The notes under the pieces are model-generated. The model saw only the letters and a program-made list of their open reading frames with translations. It searched no databases and was not told where the DNA came from. From contig JAHFCF010000010.1 in assembly GCA_023249645.1 (NCBI GenBank), positions 37,774 through 101,773 of the forward strand: 64,000 nucleotides of DNA, given 5' to 3'. Below are positions 16,890 to 24,200 of this stretch, in pieces. Position 1 is the stretch's first letter, and each line of letters begins with the position of its first letter. The translations under genes and the position numbers were made by a program. This DNA is from Elusimicrobiota bacterium (lineage in GTDB: Bacteria; Elusimicrobiota; Elusimicrobia; UBA1565; UBA9628).

Positions 16890-18650
16890 TCAGAAATAGG
16901 GGATCTTGACGTCGCGCCAGCGCCTGAGCATGGATTGGAACTTCACGGCCGTGGCGATGAGCTCGTCTCGGCGATCCGCGAGCTTTTTGTCCTTGGAGAC
17001 CATCTGGATGTAGTCGCGCAGGAGCGCATGGGCCTGTTGAGCGAGGTTATAGATCGCCCCATCTCTCTCCATGATGTCATTTCTTAGCCGCTCGATGGCG
17101 TCCTCGGAGGGGGGGGGCTCCCCGGCGTAGGGCTCTCGGATGAGATGGAACTGTCTGCCCAATATGTCGGCATCCTGGATGAGATTGTCGGCTGCGGCCG
17201 AGATCTCGCGTTTTCCGGGTTCGTGGCTCTGCGGGCCGGAGATGCCGTTGCCCCCTTTGGTGATGAACTCGCCGGAATGGCGCGCGAGGGCGGACATCCT
17301 GTTCTTTTTCTCGTCTATATTGGGGAATCCCGGGTCTTGGTCGTAGTCCCGGACTGTCAGCGGCAGCTTGGCCGTCGCGGGTTGGCGCGAGCTGGCGGAG
17401 GGCCGGCCCCAGACGCGCAAGAAAGAGATCAGGCGGCGGCGGTCGGCATGGGAGAGTTTGTTGCGCTTGTAATGGAGCAGAAGATCCTTGGTCTGGGCCA
17501 AGGCGGCCTGGATCGCGGCTCGATCGGCTGTTGCTTTGAAGATCGCGGCAAGCTTGTTCACTTCAGGATGGAGCGACGGCCGGGCAGGCGCCCGGACGAC
17601 CGGGACGCTGGGGCGTTCGTCGCCTTTAGACTTGAGCCGGGCCGCGGCCTCTTGGGCCTGTTGGAGGGCGCTCTGCACGCGTTGGGCTTTTTCAGCGTGG
17701 AAATCAGTCCTGATCTGAGAATAGGACTTCAGGATGGCTTTGATCTTTTTATCGACCGCGGTGAAAAAGAGGGGGCGATCCAACGATTCATTTTGGGCCA
17801 ACGAGAGCACGATATGTTTCTGGAGGTCCATGGCTGCGGCGGCCAGATCCTTCCTCTTTTGGGATTCGGTCTCTAGGATGAAGACATTCTGGTCGCTGAA
17901 TCTCTCGGGCTCGGTCAGGATCTCATCGCCGGCGATGGCCATGATGGTCTTGCCATCCCTGTCCTTGGTCATGATGGCTTCCCGCACGAGCCTCAGGACG
18001 GCTCCGGCCGCGGCTTGGCGGGCCTGCATCCGCGTGTCCGCGGGCTTGGCTTTCGCCGCGTTCGTGTTTTGGGTGGAGCTGGGCAAGAGCTGCGAGGGTA
18101 ACCGATCTTGCTGGTCGCGCATCAGGCGCCAGCTGACTTCCAGCAATTGAGAATCAAGCTCTCTTCGGCGGGCCCCCAGATCCTCCATGAGAGCTCGGAG
18201 TGTTTTTTCATGGGAGGGGGAGAGCGATAGCCTGCGATTCTGCAGCAGATCGGAAGCCATGGCGTAATCATCCCGGTCGTTGACGATGTTGCTGGTGCGT
18301 ACCTTGGGGTCCTGCTTCTTATACCAGGCGTCATGCTCCTGGATCTCTCGGAAGTCTTGCCTAGCCTTGAGGAATTCCTCCCGCAAGGCCTTGCTCAGGG
18401 AGTCCGGGGTCAGTTCCGGTCCGATGCGGGCATCCAGCGAAGAGAGCAGGTCCTGCTGCAGAGCCGCGGGAAGGTTCTGCAATCGGCTGGAAGCGTTGCG
18501 GGCCAGCGCGCCGGAGATCCCCGCAGGGATGGTCGCCAGCAGCTGGAGGATGGGCTCGACGCGCACCACGGGCGCGGCAGCGCGGGAGGCTGCGGCGACG
18601 GCCAGAACAAGGGTGATGACCAAGGAGGGGATACGGATTCTCTGGCTCAT
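16890..18650 (-). CDS. Exported helical protein, tandem paralogue 2
   Basis: This 586-residue protein is the second copy of the tandem pair with 15019-16767. It has the same Sec signal (SLVITLVLAVAAASRAAA), the same N-terminal blocks and the same C-terminal RRWRDVKI ending. Differences cluster around residues 170-200 and 430-500, where small insertions and deletions occur. Both copies keep full reading frames and separate promoters of the same type, which argues that both are used. No known domain is recognised. A third, more diverged relative lies at 10159-11640. Confidence 0.7.
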   Translation of the reverse strand: MSQRIRIPSLVITLVLAVAAASRAAAPVVRVEPILQLLATIPAGISGALARNASSRLQNLPAALQQDLLSSLDARIGPELTPDSLSKALREEFLKARQDFREIQEHDAWYKKQDPKVRTSNIVNDRDDYAMASDLLQNRRLSLSPSHEKTLRALMEDLGARRRELDSQLLEVSWRLMRDQQDRLPSQLLPSSTQNTNAAKAKPADTRMQARQAAAGAVLRLVREAIMTKDRDGKTIMAIAGDEILTEPERFSDQNVFILETESQKRKDLAAAAMDLQKHIVLSLAQNESLDRPLFFTAVDKKIKAILKSYSQIRTDFHAEKAQRVQSALQQAQEAAARLKSKGDERPSVPVVRAPARPSLHPEVNKLAAIFKATADRAAIQAALAQTKDLLLHYKRNKLSHADRRRLISFLRVWGRPSASSRQPATAKLPLTVRDYDQDPGFPNIDEKKNRMSALARHSGEFITKGGNGISGPQSHEPGKREISAAADNLIQDADILGRQFHLIREPYAGEPPPSEDAIERLRNDIMERDGAIYNLAQQAHALLRDYIQMVSKDKKLADRRDELIATAVKFQSMLRRWRDVKIPYF

Positions 18651-18678
18651 GGCATCTTCCTTAATACTGATTGGCGGT

Positions 18679-18745
18679 ATTTTAGTAAGAATGCCTGTTT
18701 TTCGTACGGGTCTTTGGACCTATAAGGAAACCGACAATGGACCTA
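18679..18745 (-). promoter_or_regulatory. TAGGTCC-box promoter/operator (copy 5)
   Basis: Minus-strand order: CTAGGTCC (7-mer at 18739-18745), 23-bp period, TAGGTCCAAAGACCC (18708-18722), exactly 23 bp, -10 TAAAAT (18679-18684). The operator lies directly behind the stop of the MurU-like gene, so the paralogue has its own promoter. Confidence 0.78.
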
Positions 18746-18752
18746 GGCCGTC

Positions 18753-19448
18753 TTAGTACTTTTGGTCCCTTGGGGCAGCCCAAGACTGGGCTTTTTCGAG
18801 TTTGTCAGGAGTGCCGATGTCCGTGCAGAAGTATTCATCCGTCCTGAATGCCTGGATGGCTTGGCCCACACCGGCCAGGCGCAGATAAGTCTGGGTGATG
18901 GAAAAAGCCCCGGATTCGGACATCAGGGGGAATATCCTGGGTGAGACGACATGGATGCCGTTGAAAGCCAAGCTCTGGGCTTTTGTCCTCTCCGAGCTGA
19001 GCAGACGGTCGTTCTTATCGAAGAAAAGGCGCCTGGGACTCGGCCTTTGAGAGACCGCCAGCGTGGCCAGCGCGCCGTTCTCCTCATGGAAACGATACAT
19101 CCTCTCCAGGTCGATGGAACTCAGGACATCGGCATTGTGCACGAAGAAGGGCCTGCCGTCATCAAAGAACCAAGAGGCATGCTTCAAGCCTCCGCCGGTC
19201 TCCAAGAGATCGTCTTCATGCGAGAGGGTGATGGGGACGCCAAAACCGGCCTGGCTCAGGAAAGACTCGACTTGGTCGGAGAGATGGTGGGTGTTGACGA
19301 TGAGCTGGTCCACCCCGGCGCGCATGAGCCGCCGGATGACGATCTCCAGGATGGGGATGCCGCGGATGGGAACCAGGGCCTTGGGCAGTTCATCTGTCAG
19401 AGGCCTGAGGCGTCGGCCCAGCCCCGCGGCCAGGACCATGGCCTTCAT
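18753..19448 (-). CDS. Sugar-1-phosphate nucleotidyltransferase, MurU-like
   Basis: This 231-residue protein begins with the nucleotidyltransferase signature LAAGLGRRLRPLTDELPKALVP and has the metal-binding FVHNADVLS near residue 103. Its short length (about 230) fits MurU and similar uridylyl- or guanylyltransferases without a C-terminal beta-helix. The start overlaps the upstream AmgK/RapZ-fusion gene by ATGA. AmgK followed by MurU is the known order of the cell-wall recycling route that turns MurNAc into UDP-MurNAc by way of MurNAc-1-phosphate, so that role is the best inference. A mannose-1-phosphate guanylyltransferase is the main alternative. Confidence 0.78.
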   Translation of the reverse strand: MKAMVLAAGLGRRLRPLTDELPKALVPIRGIPILEIVIRRLMRAGVDQLIVNTHHLSDQVESFLSQAGFGVPITLSHEDDLLETGGGLKHASWFFDDGRPFFVHNADVLSSIDLERMYRFHEENGALATLAVSQRPSPRRLFFDKNDRLLSSERTKAQSLAFNGIHVVSPRIFPLMSESGAFSITQTYLRLAGVGQAIQAFRTDEYFCTDIGTPDKLEKAQSWAAPRDQKY

Positions 19449-20893
19449 GGGGAGGCGGGGACGGGTTCTTGGGGCCGGGCGCTGTGGCTGAGTTCGACTA
19501 TCACGCCGTGTTTCTCGCGCAGCAGCGCGCAGAGCCTTTCGGCGCAGTAGACCGAGCGGTGCTGGCCGCCCGTGCAGCCGAAGGCGACCAGGAGGTCCGT
19601 GAAGTTGCGCGTTCGGTAGTTCTCCACGGACTGCTCGACGAGACTGAAGGCGTTCTGCAGGAAGCGCTCCACCTCGGGCTCGCGCGACAGGAAGGCGACG
19701 ACCTCGGGATCGCGGCCGTCGAGCGCGGCATACTTTGCAAACTTCCCCGGATTGGGAAGGGCGCGGCAGTCGAAGACGAAGCCCCCGCCGTGGCCCTGCT
19801 CATCCTGGGGCACGCCGTTGCGAAAAGAGAAGCTCTGCACGCGCACGGTCAGGCCGAGCCGCGCCTGTCCGTATTGGCGCAGTTTGGATGAGCCCACCAG
19901 GCTCTTGAAGACCCCGAGGAGCGTCGGGACCTTTATCGGGAGCTCCGTGGTCCTAAGCATGTGCTCGATGTTGCGCACCGCGTAGGGGATGCTCTGCAGG
20001 AAATGCGGTTTTCTTTCGTAGAAGCCGCGCAGGCCGTAGGCCCCCAGCGCCTGCATGATGCGGATATAGACGAAGCCGGGATAGTATTTCAGGAATCTCT
20101 TGCGGTCGATGGGGAGCAGGCGCGAAGCCTCCTGGATGTAGAGCTCCAGGAGTTCTTCTCTCAGGTCGAAGGGCACGTCGGCCTTGGCGTCGAAGAGCAG
20201 CGAGGCGATGTCGTACTGCAAAGCGCCCTTGCGGCCGCCCTGATAGTCGATGAACCAGGGCGAGCCCTCGCGCACCATGATGTTGCGCGACTGGAAGTCG
20301 CGCAGGAGGAGATGAGGGCTGTCGGCTTCCAGCAGGAAATCGGCGAAGCGCCGGAAGTCCTCTTCGAGCGCAGTCTCATGGAACGGGATCTGGGCCAGCT
20401 GGAGGAAATAGTATTTGAAATGATTGAGGTCCCAGAGCATGGACTGCTTGTCAAAGGCCGGGCGCGGGTAGCAGAGCTTGTAGTCCAGGGTCCGGGCGGC
20501 CTCGATCTGGAAGCGCGGCAGGAGGCGCACCGCTTTTTTGTAGATGCCGGTCACTTCCGGGGGAAAGCCTTGAGGGGTTCGCAGGGTGTTGAGGTGTTGG
20601 AAGAGGTTCGTGTCGCCCAGGTCTTCCTCGAGATAGATCCCCCGGGAGGCGTCCTCGCCGTAGATCTCGGGCACGGGCAGGCCGCAGCGCCTGAAATGCC
20701 GCGAGAAGCCCAGGAAGGCCTCGTTCTCGAGCTTGTCCGCATTGGCCGCGCCCACGGCGGTGCGGCGGGCGCTTTTCAGGCGCCAGAGCCTGCGGCCGGA
20801 GCCGTCGCCCTTCATGGGCTCGGCGCTTTCAGCCGGTTCGCTGAAGGTCTTTGAGAAGAGCTCCTTGAGGGCTTCCTCCATGGCGAAGCACAT
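19445..20893 (-). CDS. AmgK-like sugar kinase fused to a RapZ C-terminal domain
   Basis: This 482-residue protein joins two modules. Residues ~1-320 are an aminoglycoside-phosphotransferase-fold kinase with catalytic loop LLRDFQSRN and metal site FIDYQGGRKGALQYDIASLL, as in the anomeric sugar kinase AmgK. Residues ~348-470 match the RapZ/YvcJ C-terminal domain: FVFDCRALPNP, SVENYRTRNF and AFGCTGGQHRSVYCAERL. In enterobacteria that domain senses glucosamine-6-phosphate and binds small RNA; the usual P-loop half of RapZ is replaced here by the kinase. The MurU-like gene follows with an ATGA overlap. An aminosugar-responsive kinase in cell-wall recycling is a reasonable inference. A second ATG 12 bp in (MEEALKE) could be the start. 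Confidence 0.8.
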   Translation of the reverse strand: MCFAMEEALKELFSKTFSEPAESAEPMKGDGSGRRLWRLKSARRTAVGAANADKLENEAFLGFSRHFRRCGLPVPEIYGEDASRGIYLEEDLGDTNLFQHLNTLRTPQGFPPEVTGIYKKAVRLLPRFQIEAARTLDYKLCYPRPAFDKQSMLWDLNHFKYYFLQLAQIPFHETALEEDFRRFADFLLEADSPHLLLRDFQSRNIMVREGSPWFIDYQGGRKGALQYDIASLLFDAKADVPFDLREELLELYIQEASRLLPIDRKRFLKYYPGFVYIRIMQALGAYGLRGFYERKPHFLQSIPYAVRNIEHMLRTTELPIKVPTLLGVFKSLVGSSKLRQYGQARLGLTVRVQSFSFRNGVPQDEQGHGGGFVFDCRALPNPGKFAKYAALDGRDPEVVAFLSREPEVERFLQNAFSLVEQSVENYRTRNFTDLLVAFGCTGGQHRSVYCAERLCALLREKHGVIVELSHSARPQEPVPASP

Positions 20894-20917
20894 GGTATCA
20901 TATTGGACGGAAACCCG

Positions 20918-21304
20918 ATGGCCGACCGAAAGAGGATCGTGATCCTGGACGACGACGACATCTTCGTCGCTCTTTTGACCGCGGTCCTGGCGCCCTCATA
21001 CGACTTCGTGGTCGGCCGCAACGGGCGGGAGGGTTTGGATCTGTGCCGCTCGGGCCGCGTGGACCTAGTGGTCACGGACATCGGCATGCCGGAGCTCGAC
21101 GGCATCCAGATGCTGGAGGAATTCCAGAAAGATAAGTCTCTGGCCGCCATCCCGGTCCTGGTGACCACGGCTTCCCATTTCTCGCGGCGCAGCAAAAGCG
21201 ACGTGGAGCGCTTCGCGCAGGTGCGCGCCGTCCTGTGCAAGCCGTTCAACGTCGATGCCATCGCCGAGGCGATCGCGAAGATCCTGAAAGAACCTCCGCG
21301 ATGA
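20918..21304 (+). CDS. Single-domain response regulator
   Basis: This receiver-only protein (about 128 residues from MADRKRIV; the ORF track starts five codons earlier) has ILDDDD, the phospho-acceptor Asp in VVTDIGMPELDG, the switch Thr in VTTASH and CKPFN with the conserved Lys. It is divergent from the AmgK/RapZ gene, with only ~25-37 bp between start codons. Its stop overlaps the butyrate kinase start by four bases, so a signalling protein is translated together with ptb-buk type metabolic genes. No cognate histidine kinase is in the window. Confidence 0.85.
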   Translation: MADRKRIVILDDDDIFVALLTAVLAPSYDFVVGRNGREGLDLCRSGRVDLVVTDIGMPELDGIQMLEEFQKDKSLAAIPVLVTTASHFSRRSKSDVERFAQVRAVLCKPFNVDAIAEAIAKILKEPPR

Positions 21305-22419
21305 GCGACGGGATCCTCGTCGTCAATCCGGGCTCGACCTCGGATGAGATCGCGTTCTTCCAGGGCGAGAAGCAGATTTTCCACTCCGTGGTCCGCTACG
21401 CCTCCGGGGACCTGAAGGCTTTTGAGAAGAAGAAGGTCACGGCCCAGCTGCAGTTCCGCCAGGAGCTGGTGGTCAAGACCCTTTCGGAGCGCGCCGTCGC
21501 CCTTTGCGAGATCCGGGCGGTCATCGGCCGCGGGGGTCTGGTGCGGCCCCTGGCCAGCGGTACCTATGTCGTCAACGAAAAAATGCTCCAGGACCTGCGC
21601 CAAGGCGTGATGGGCGATCATCCCTCCAATCTGGGCGGCCTCATCGCCTACGAGATCGCCCATCCCCTGGGAGTGCCGGCCTTCATCGCGGACCCGGTGG
21701 TGGTCGATGAGATGGAGCCCTTGGCGCGCTATTCGGGGATGCCTGAGAATCCCCGCCTCTCCATCTTCCATGCCCTCAACCAGAAGAGGGTCGCCCGTTT
21801 GGCCGCGGCGAAGCTGGGCAAGGCTTATGAGGACTGCCGCTTCATCGTCATGCACGGCGGCGGCGGGATCTCCGTGGGCGCGCACCAGGGCGGCCGCGTG
21901 GTGGACGTCAACAACGCCTTGGACGGAGACGGTCCCTTCACTCCGCAGCGGTCCGGAGGCGTGCCCTCCGGGGCCTTGGCCCGCATGTGCTTCTCCGGCT
22001 CCTACACTCTCGACGACATCAAGCTCAAGCTCAAGGGCCATGGGGGTCTGGCGGCCTACACCGGGACCTCGGACATCGTGGCCATCAAAAAATACATCGC
22101 CGGCGAGGAACTCCCGGAGGGCTCGGGCCTCGATGGCCGGCTGGTCACGCGCCAGGCCGCGCGGGAGTGCCTGGAGGCCATGGCCTATCAGATCGCCAAG
22201 GAGATCGGCGCTCTGGCCACGGTCCTGCAGGGGAAGGTGGACGCCATCATCCTCAGCGGCGGCATCGCGTATGATGAGGACATCATCGTCCCCGCGATCA
22301 AGTCCCGGGTCGGGTGGATGGCGCCGGTCATGACGTTTGCCGGAGGCGACGAGATGCGGGCCCTGCGCGAGGCGGCGGCGCGGGCGCTGAAGGAGCCGGC
22401 TTCGGCGAAGGACTATTGA
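21301..22419 (+). CDS. buk: Butyrate kinase
   Basis: This 372-residue acetokinase-family enzyme converts acyl phosphate plus ADP to acid plus ATP. Family landmarks are LVVNPGSTSDEIAFF at the N-terminus, VMHGGGGISVGAHQGGRVVDVNN near residue 185 and ILSGGIAYD near residue 317. Length fits butyrate kinase rather than acetate kinase (~400). I place the start at 21301 (MSDGILV), where the ATG overlaps the response-regulator stop; the longer ORF from 21235 is a frame extension. Phosphotransbutyrylase follows 16 bp downstream. The pair could yield ATP from butyryl- or branched-chain acyl-CoA, or run in reverse. Confidence 0.92.
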   Translation: MSDGILVVNPGSTSDEIAFFQGEKQIFHSVVRYASGDLKAFEKKKVTAQLQFRQELVVKTLSERAVALCEIRAVIGRGGLVRPLASGTYVVNEKMLQDLRQGVMGDHPSNLGGLIAYEIAHPLGVPAFIADPVVVDEMEPLARYSGMPENPRLSIFHALNQKRVARLAAAKLGKAYEDCRFIVMHGGGGISVGAHQGGRVVDVNNALDGDGPFTPQRSGGVPSGALARMCFSGSYTLDDIKLKLKGHGGLAAYTGTSDIVAIKKYIAGEELPEGSGLDGRLVTRQAARECLEAMAYQIAKEIGALATVLQGKVDAIILSGGIAYDEDIIVPAIKSRVGWMAPVMTFAGGDEMRALREAAARALKEPASAKDY

Positions 22420-22435
22420 CGCCCAGGAGGTGGAG

Positions 22436-23356
22436 ATGCTTTTTAAAAATTTCGACGAGCTTTTGAAGATCGTGAAGGGAAAGTCCAGCCGCCTCGTGGT
22501 GCCGGGAGCCCACAATCCCGAGGCCATGGAGGCGATCAAGATCGCGGATGACGCCGGCCTGGTCTCCGGCGGTATTTTGATCGGCGAGACGGCCGCCATC
22601 AGGACCATGGCCGCCGGCGCGGGCCTGGACCTCAAGAAATTCGAGCTGGTCGAGTCCGCGGACAAGGCCGAGATGTGCAAGCTGGCCGTTTCCTTCATCA
22701 AGCAGGGCAAGGGGGATTTTCTGGTCAAGGGGCTGGTCGACAGCAGCCTGTATCTCAAGGCCATCCTGGACAAGGAAGCCAAGCTGGTCGAGCCCGGCGC
22801 CACGCTCTCCCATTTCGTGCTTTTCGAGACCGCCCACTACCACAAGCTCCTGGCGGTCACGGACGCGGCCATCCTCATCTCGCCGGACTTGGAGCAGAAG
22901 CGGCGCATCATCCAGAATTCCGTGAACATCATGCGCGGCCTGGGCGTGGAGACTCCCAAGGTCGCGGTGGTCTGCCCGGTGGAGAAGGTCAATCCCAAGC
23001 TGCCATCGACCGTCGACGCGGCCGAGCTCTCGCGCATGAGTCAGGACGGCCGCATCACGAATGCCGTGGTCGAGGGGCCCTACGACATCTACATCTCGCT
23101 TTCGCGCAAGCTGGCTGATGAAAAAGGCGTGAGCGGCGGGCTTGTGCCCGGCGAGGCGGACATCCTGGTCTTCCCGGATCTCGACGCCGCCAATCCGGTC
23201 TACAAAGCCATCACCTTCTTTGCCGCGGGAATGAAGTCAGCGGCTCTCGTGGCCGGGGCGAGCGTGCCGGTGATCCTGCCATCGCGCACGGACCCGCCCT
23301 TGACCAAGGCGCTTTCCATCGCCTTGGCCTCATTTTTGAAAAAGATGGCGACCTGA
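22436..23356 (+). CDS. ptb: Phosphate butyryltransferase
   Basis: This ~306-residue protein belongs to the phosphotransacetylase/phosphotransbutyrylase family (LVVPGAHNPEAMEAI near residue 21, LVKGLVDSSLYLKA near residue 96, FFAAGMKSAALVAGA near residue 262). It exchanges CoA and phosphate on a short acyl group, giving acyl phosphate for the neighbouring kinase. AGGAGG lies five bases before the ATG at 22436, which I prefer to the GTG two codons earlier. The last codons (...KMAT) and the stop are inside the left end of palindromic repeat copy B, so the extreme C-terminus seems to come from the repeat. Confidence 0.92.
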   Translation: MLFKNFDELLKIVKGKSSRLVVPGAHNPEAMEAIKIADDAGLVSGGILIGETAAIRTMAAGAGLDLKKFELVESADKAEMCKLAVSFIKQGKGDFLVKGLVDSSLYLKAILDKEAKLVEPGATLSHFVLFETAHYHKLLAVTDAAILISPDLEQKRRIIQNSVNIMRGLGVETPKVAVVCPVEKVNPKLPSTVDAAELSRMSQDGRITNAVVEGPYDIYISLSRKLADEKGVSGGLVPGEADILVFPDLDAANPVYKAITFFAAGMKSAALVAGASVPVILPSRTDPPLTKALSIALASFLKKMAT

Positions 23357-23466
23357 CTGTTTGAAAATGCTTATTTTATAATACTTTTTTTAATTTTACT
23401 TTCCCCGGGGAAAGTAAAACAAAAAAATGTCAATGATTTACAGAGAAATTTCATCTCAAGGTCGCC
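23345..23466. repeat. Palindromic AT-rich repeat with variable core (copy B)
   Basis: This 122-bp element starts ATGGCGACC and ends GGTCGCC (7-bp terminal inverted repeat GGCGACC/GGTCGCC). The centre is an 18-bp perfect palindrome, ACTTTCCCCGGGGAAAGT, again inside TTTT/AAAA. The left arm (ATGCTTATTTTATAATAC, then a T-run) is nearly the same as in copies A and C. The ptb stop codon and the start codon of the TPR gene both lie inside the element. Confidence 0.8.
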
Positions 23467-24200
23467 GCAGAATATGGAAGACGTTTTCCGCCGCATTCAT
23501 CCTGTGGGGGCATGCGGTGGCCATGGCTGCTATTTCCCCGAACATGATCTCCCAAGCGGATCATCTCTACTGGAACCGCCATCAGAACGGGAATCTGGAA
23601 AGTTCGGTCGCGCTTCTGCAATCCCAGCCCGCGGATGAGCCGGAGATCCTCTGGCGTTTGGGCCGGAGTCTGGTGCGACTTGGAGAAAAGCGCGTGTCCA
23701 AGTCGGAGAAGCTGGTTATTTTTTCACGAGCCGAGAGCCTTCTTCGCCGGGCCGTGGTCCTGGAGCCGCAGTCGCCGGACGCGCATTTCTGGCTGGGCAT
23801 CGCCATGGGTCGCCGCGGCGAGACCCGGGGGATTCTCCGGTCGCTCTTTCTCGTCGGCCCGCTCAAGCGGGAGATGCGCGAGGTTTTAAAGCTCAATCCC
23901 AACCATGGCGGAGCGCATCATGTGCTGGGCGAGATGCTTTTCGAGATCCCCATGGTGGCGGGGGGGAGCAAGAAGGGGGCGGTGCGCGAACTGGAGACAG
24001 CGGCCAGCTTGGAGCCGGACCGGTCGTCCCATTTTACGGCGCTGGCCGAGGTCTATCTTTCGGTGGGAGACCGCGCCAAGGCCAAGGCCTCCCTGGAGCA
24101 TGTTTTCGCCATCAAGACTCCGGCCGATCCCTCGGAATACGCTGATGACGTGCAAGACGCGCGGGAGATGCTCAAAAAAGCCGGGCTGATGAGTCCTTAG
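23427..24200 (+). CDS. Exported TPR-repeat protein
   Basis: This 257-residue protein has an N-terminal signal or anchor (RRRIWKTFSAAFILWGHAVAMA) followed by tetratricopeptide-like helices (VLEPQSPDAHFWLGIAMGRR, LKLNPNHGGAHHVLGEML, SLEPDRSSHFTALAEVYLSV). Such proteins act as scaffolds for protein contacts, here probably in the periplasm. The start codon at 23427 and about 13 codons lie inside repeat copy B, and no other in-frame ATG precedes the signal, so the repeat supplies the translation start. The stop overlaps that of the convergent HNH gene by three bases. Confidence 0.7.
   Translation: MSMIYREISSQGRRRIWKTFSAAFILWGHAVAMAAISPNMISQADHLYWNRHQNGNLESSVALLQSQPADEPEILWRLGRSLVRLGEKRVSKSEKLVIFSRAESLLRRAVVLEPQSPDAHFWLGIAMGRRGETRGILRSLFLVGPLKREMREVLKLNPNHGGAHHVLGEMLFEIPMVAGGSKKGAVRELETAASLEPDRSSHFTALAEVYLSVGDRAKAKASLEHVFAIKTPADPSEYADDVQDAREMLKKAGLMSP

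Noticed and set aside
20812-22803. 663-codon minus-strand ORF opposite the response regulator, buk and ptb.
   Set aside because: It is antisense to three confidently assigned genes and has no recognisable domain.
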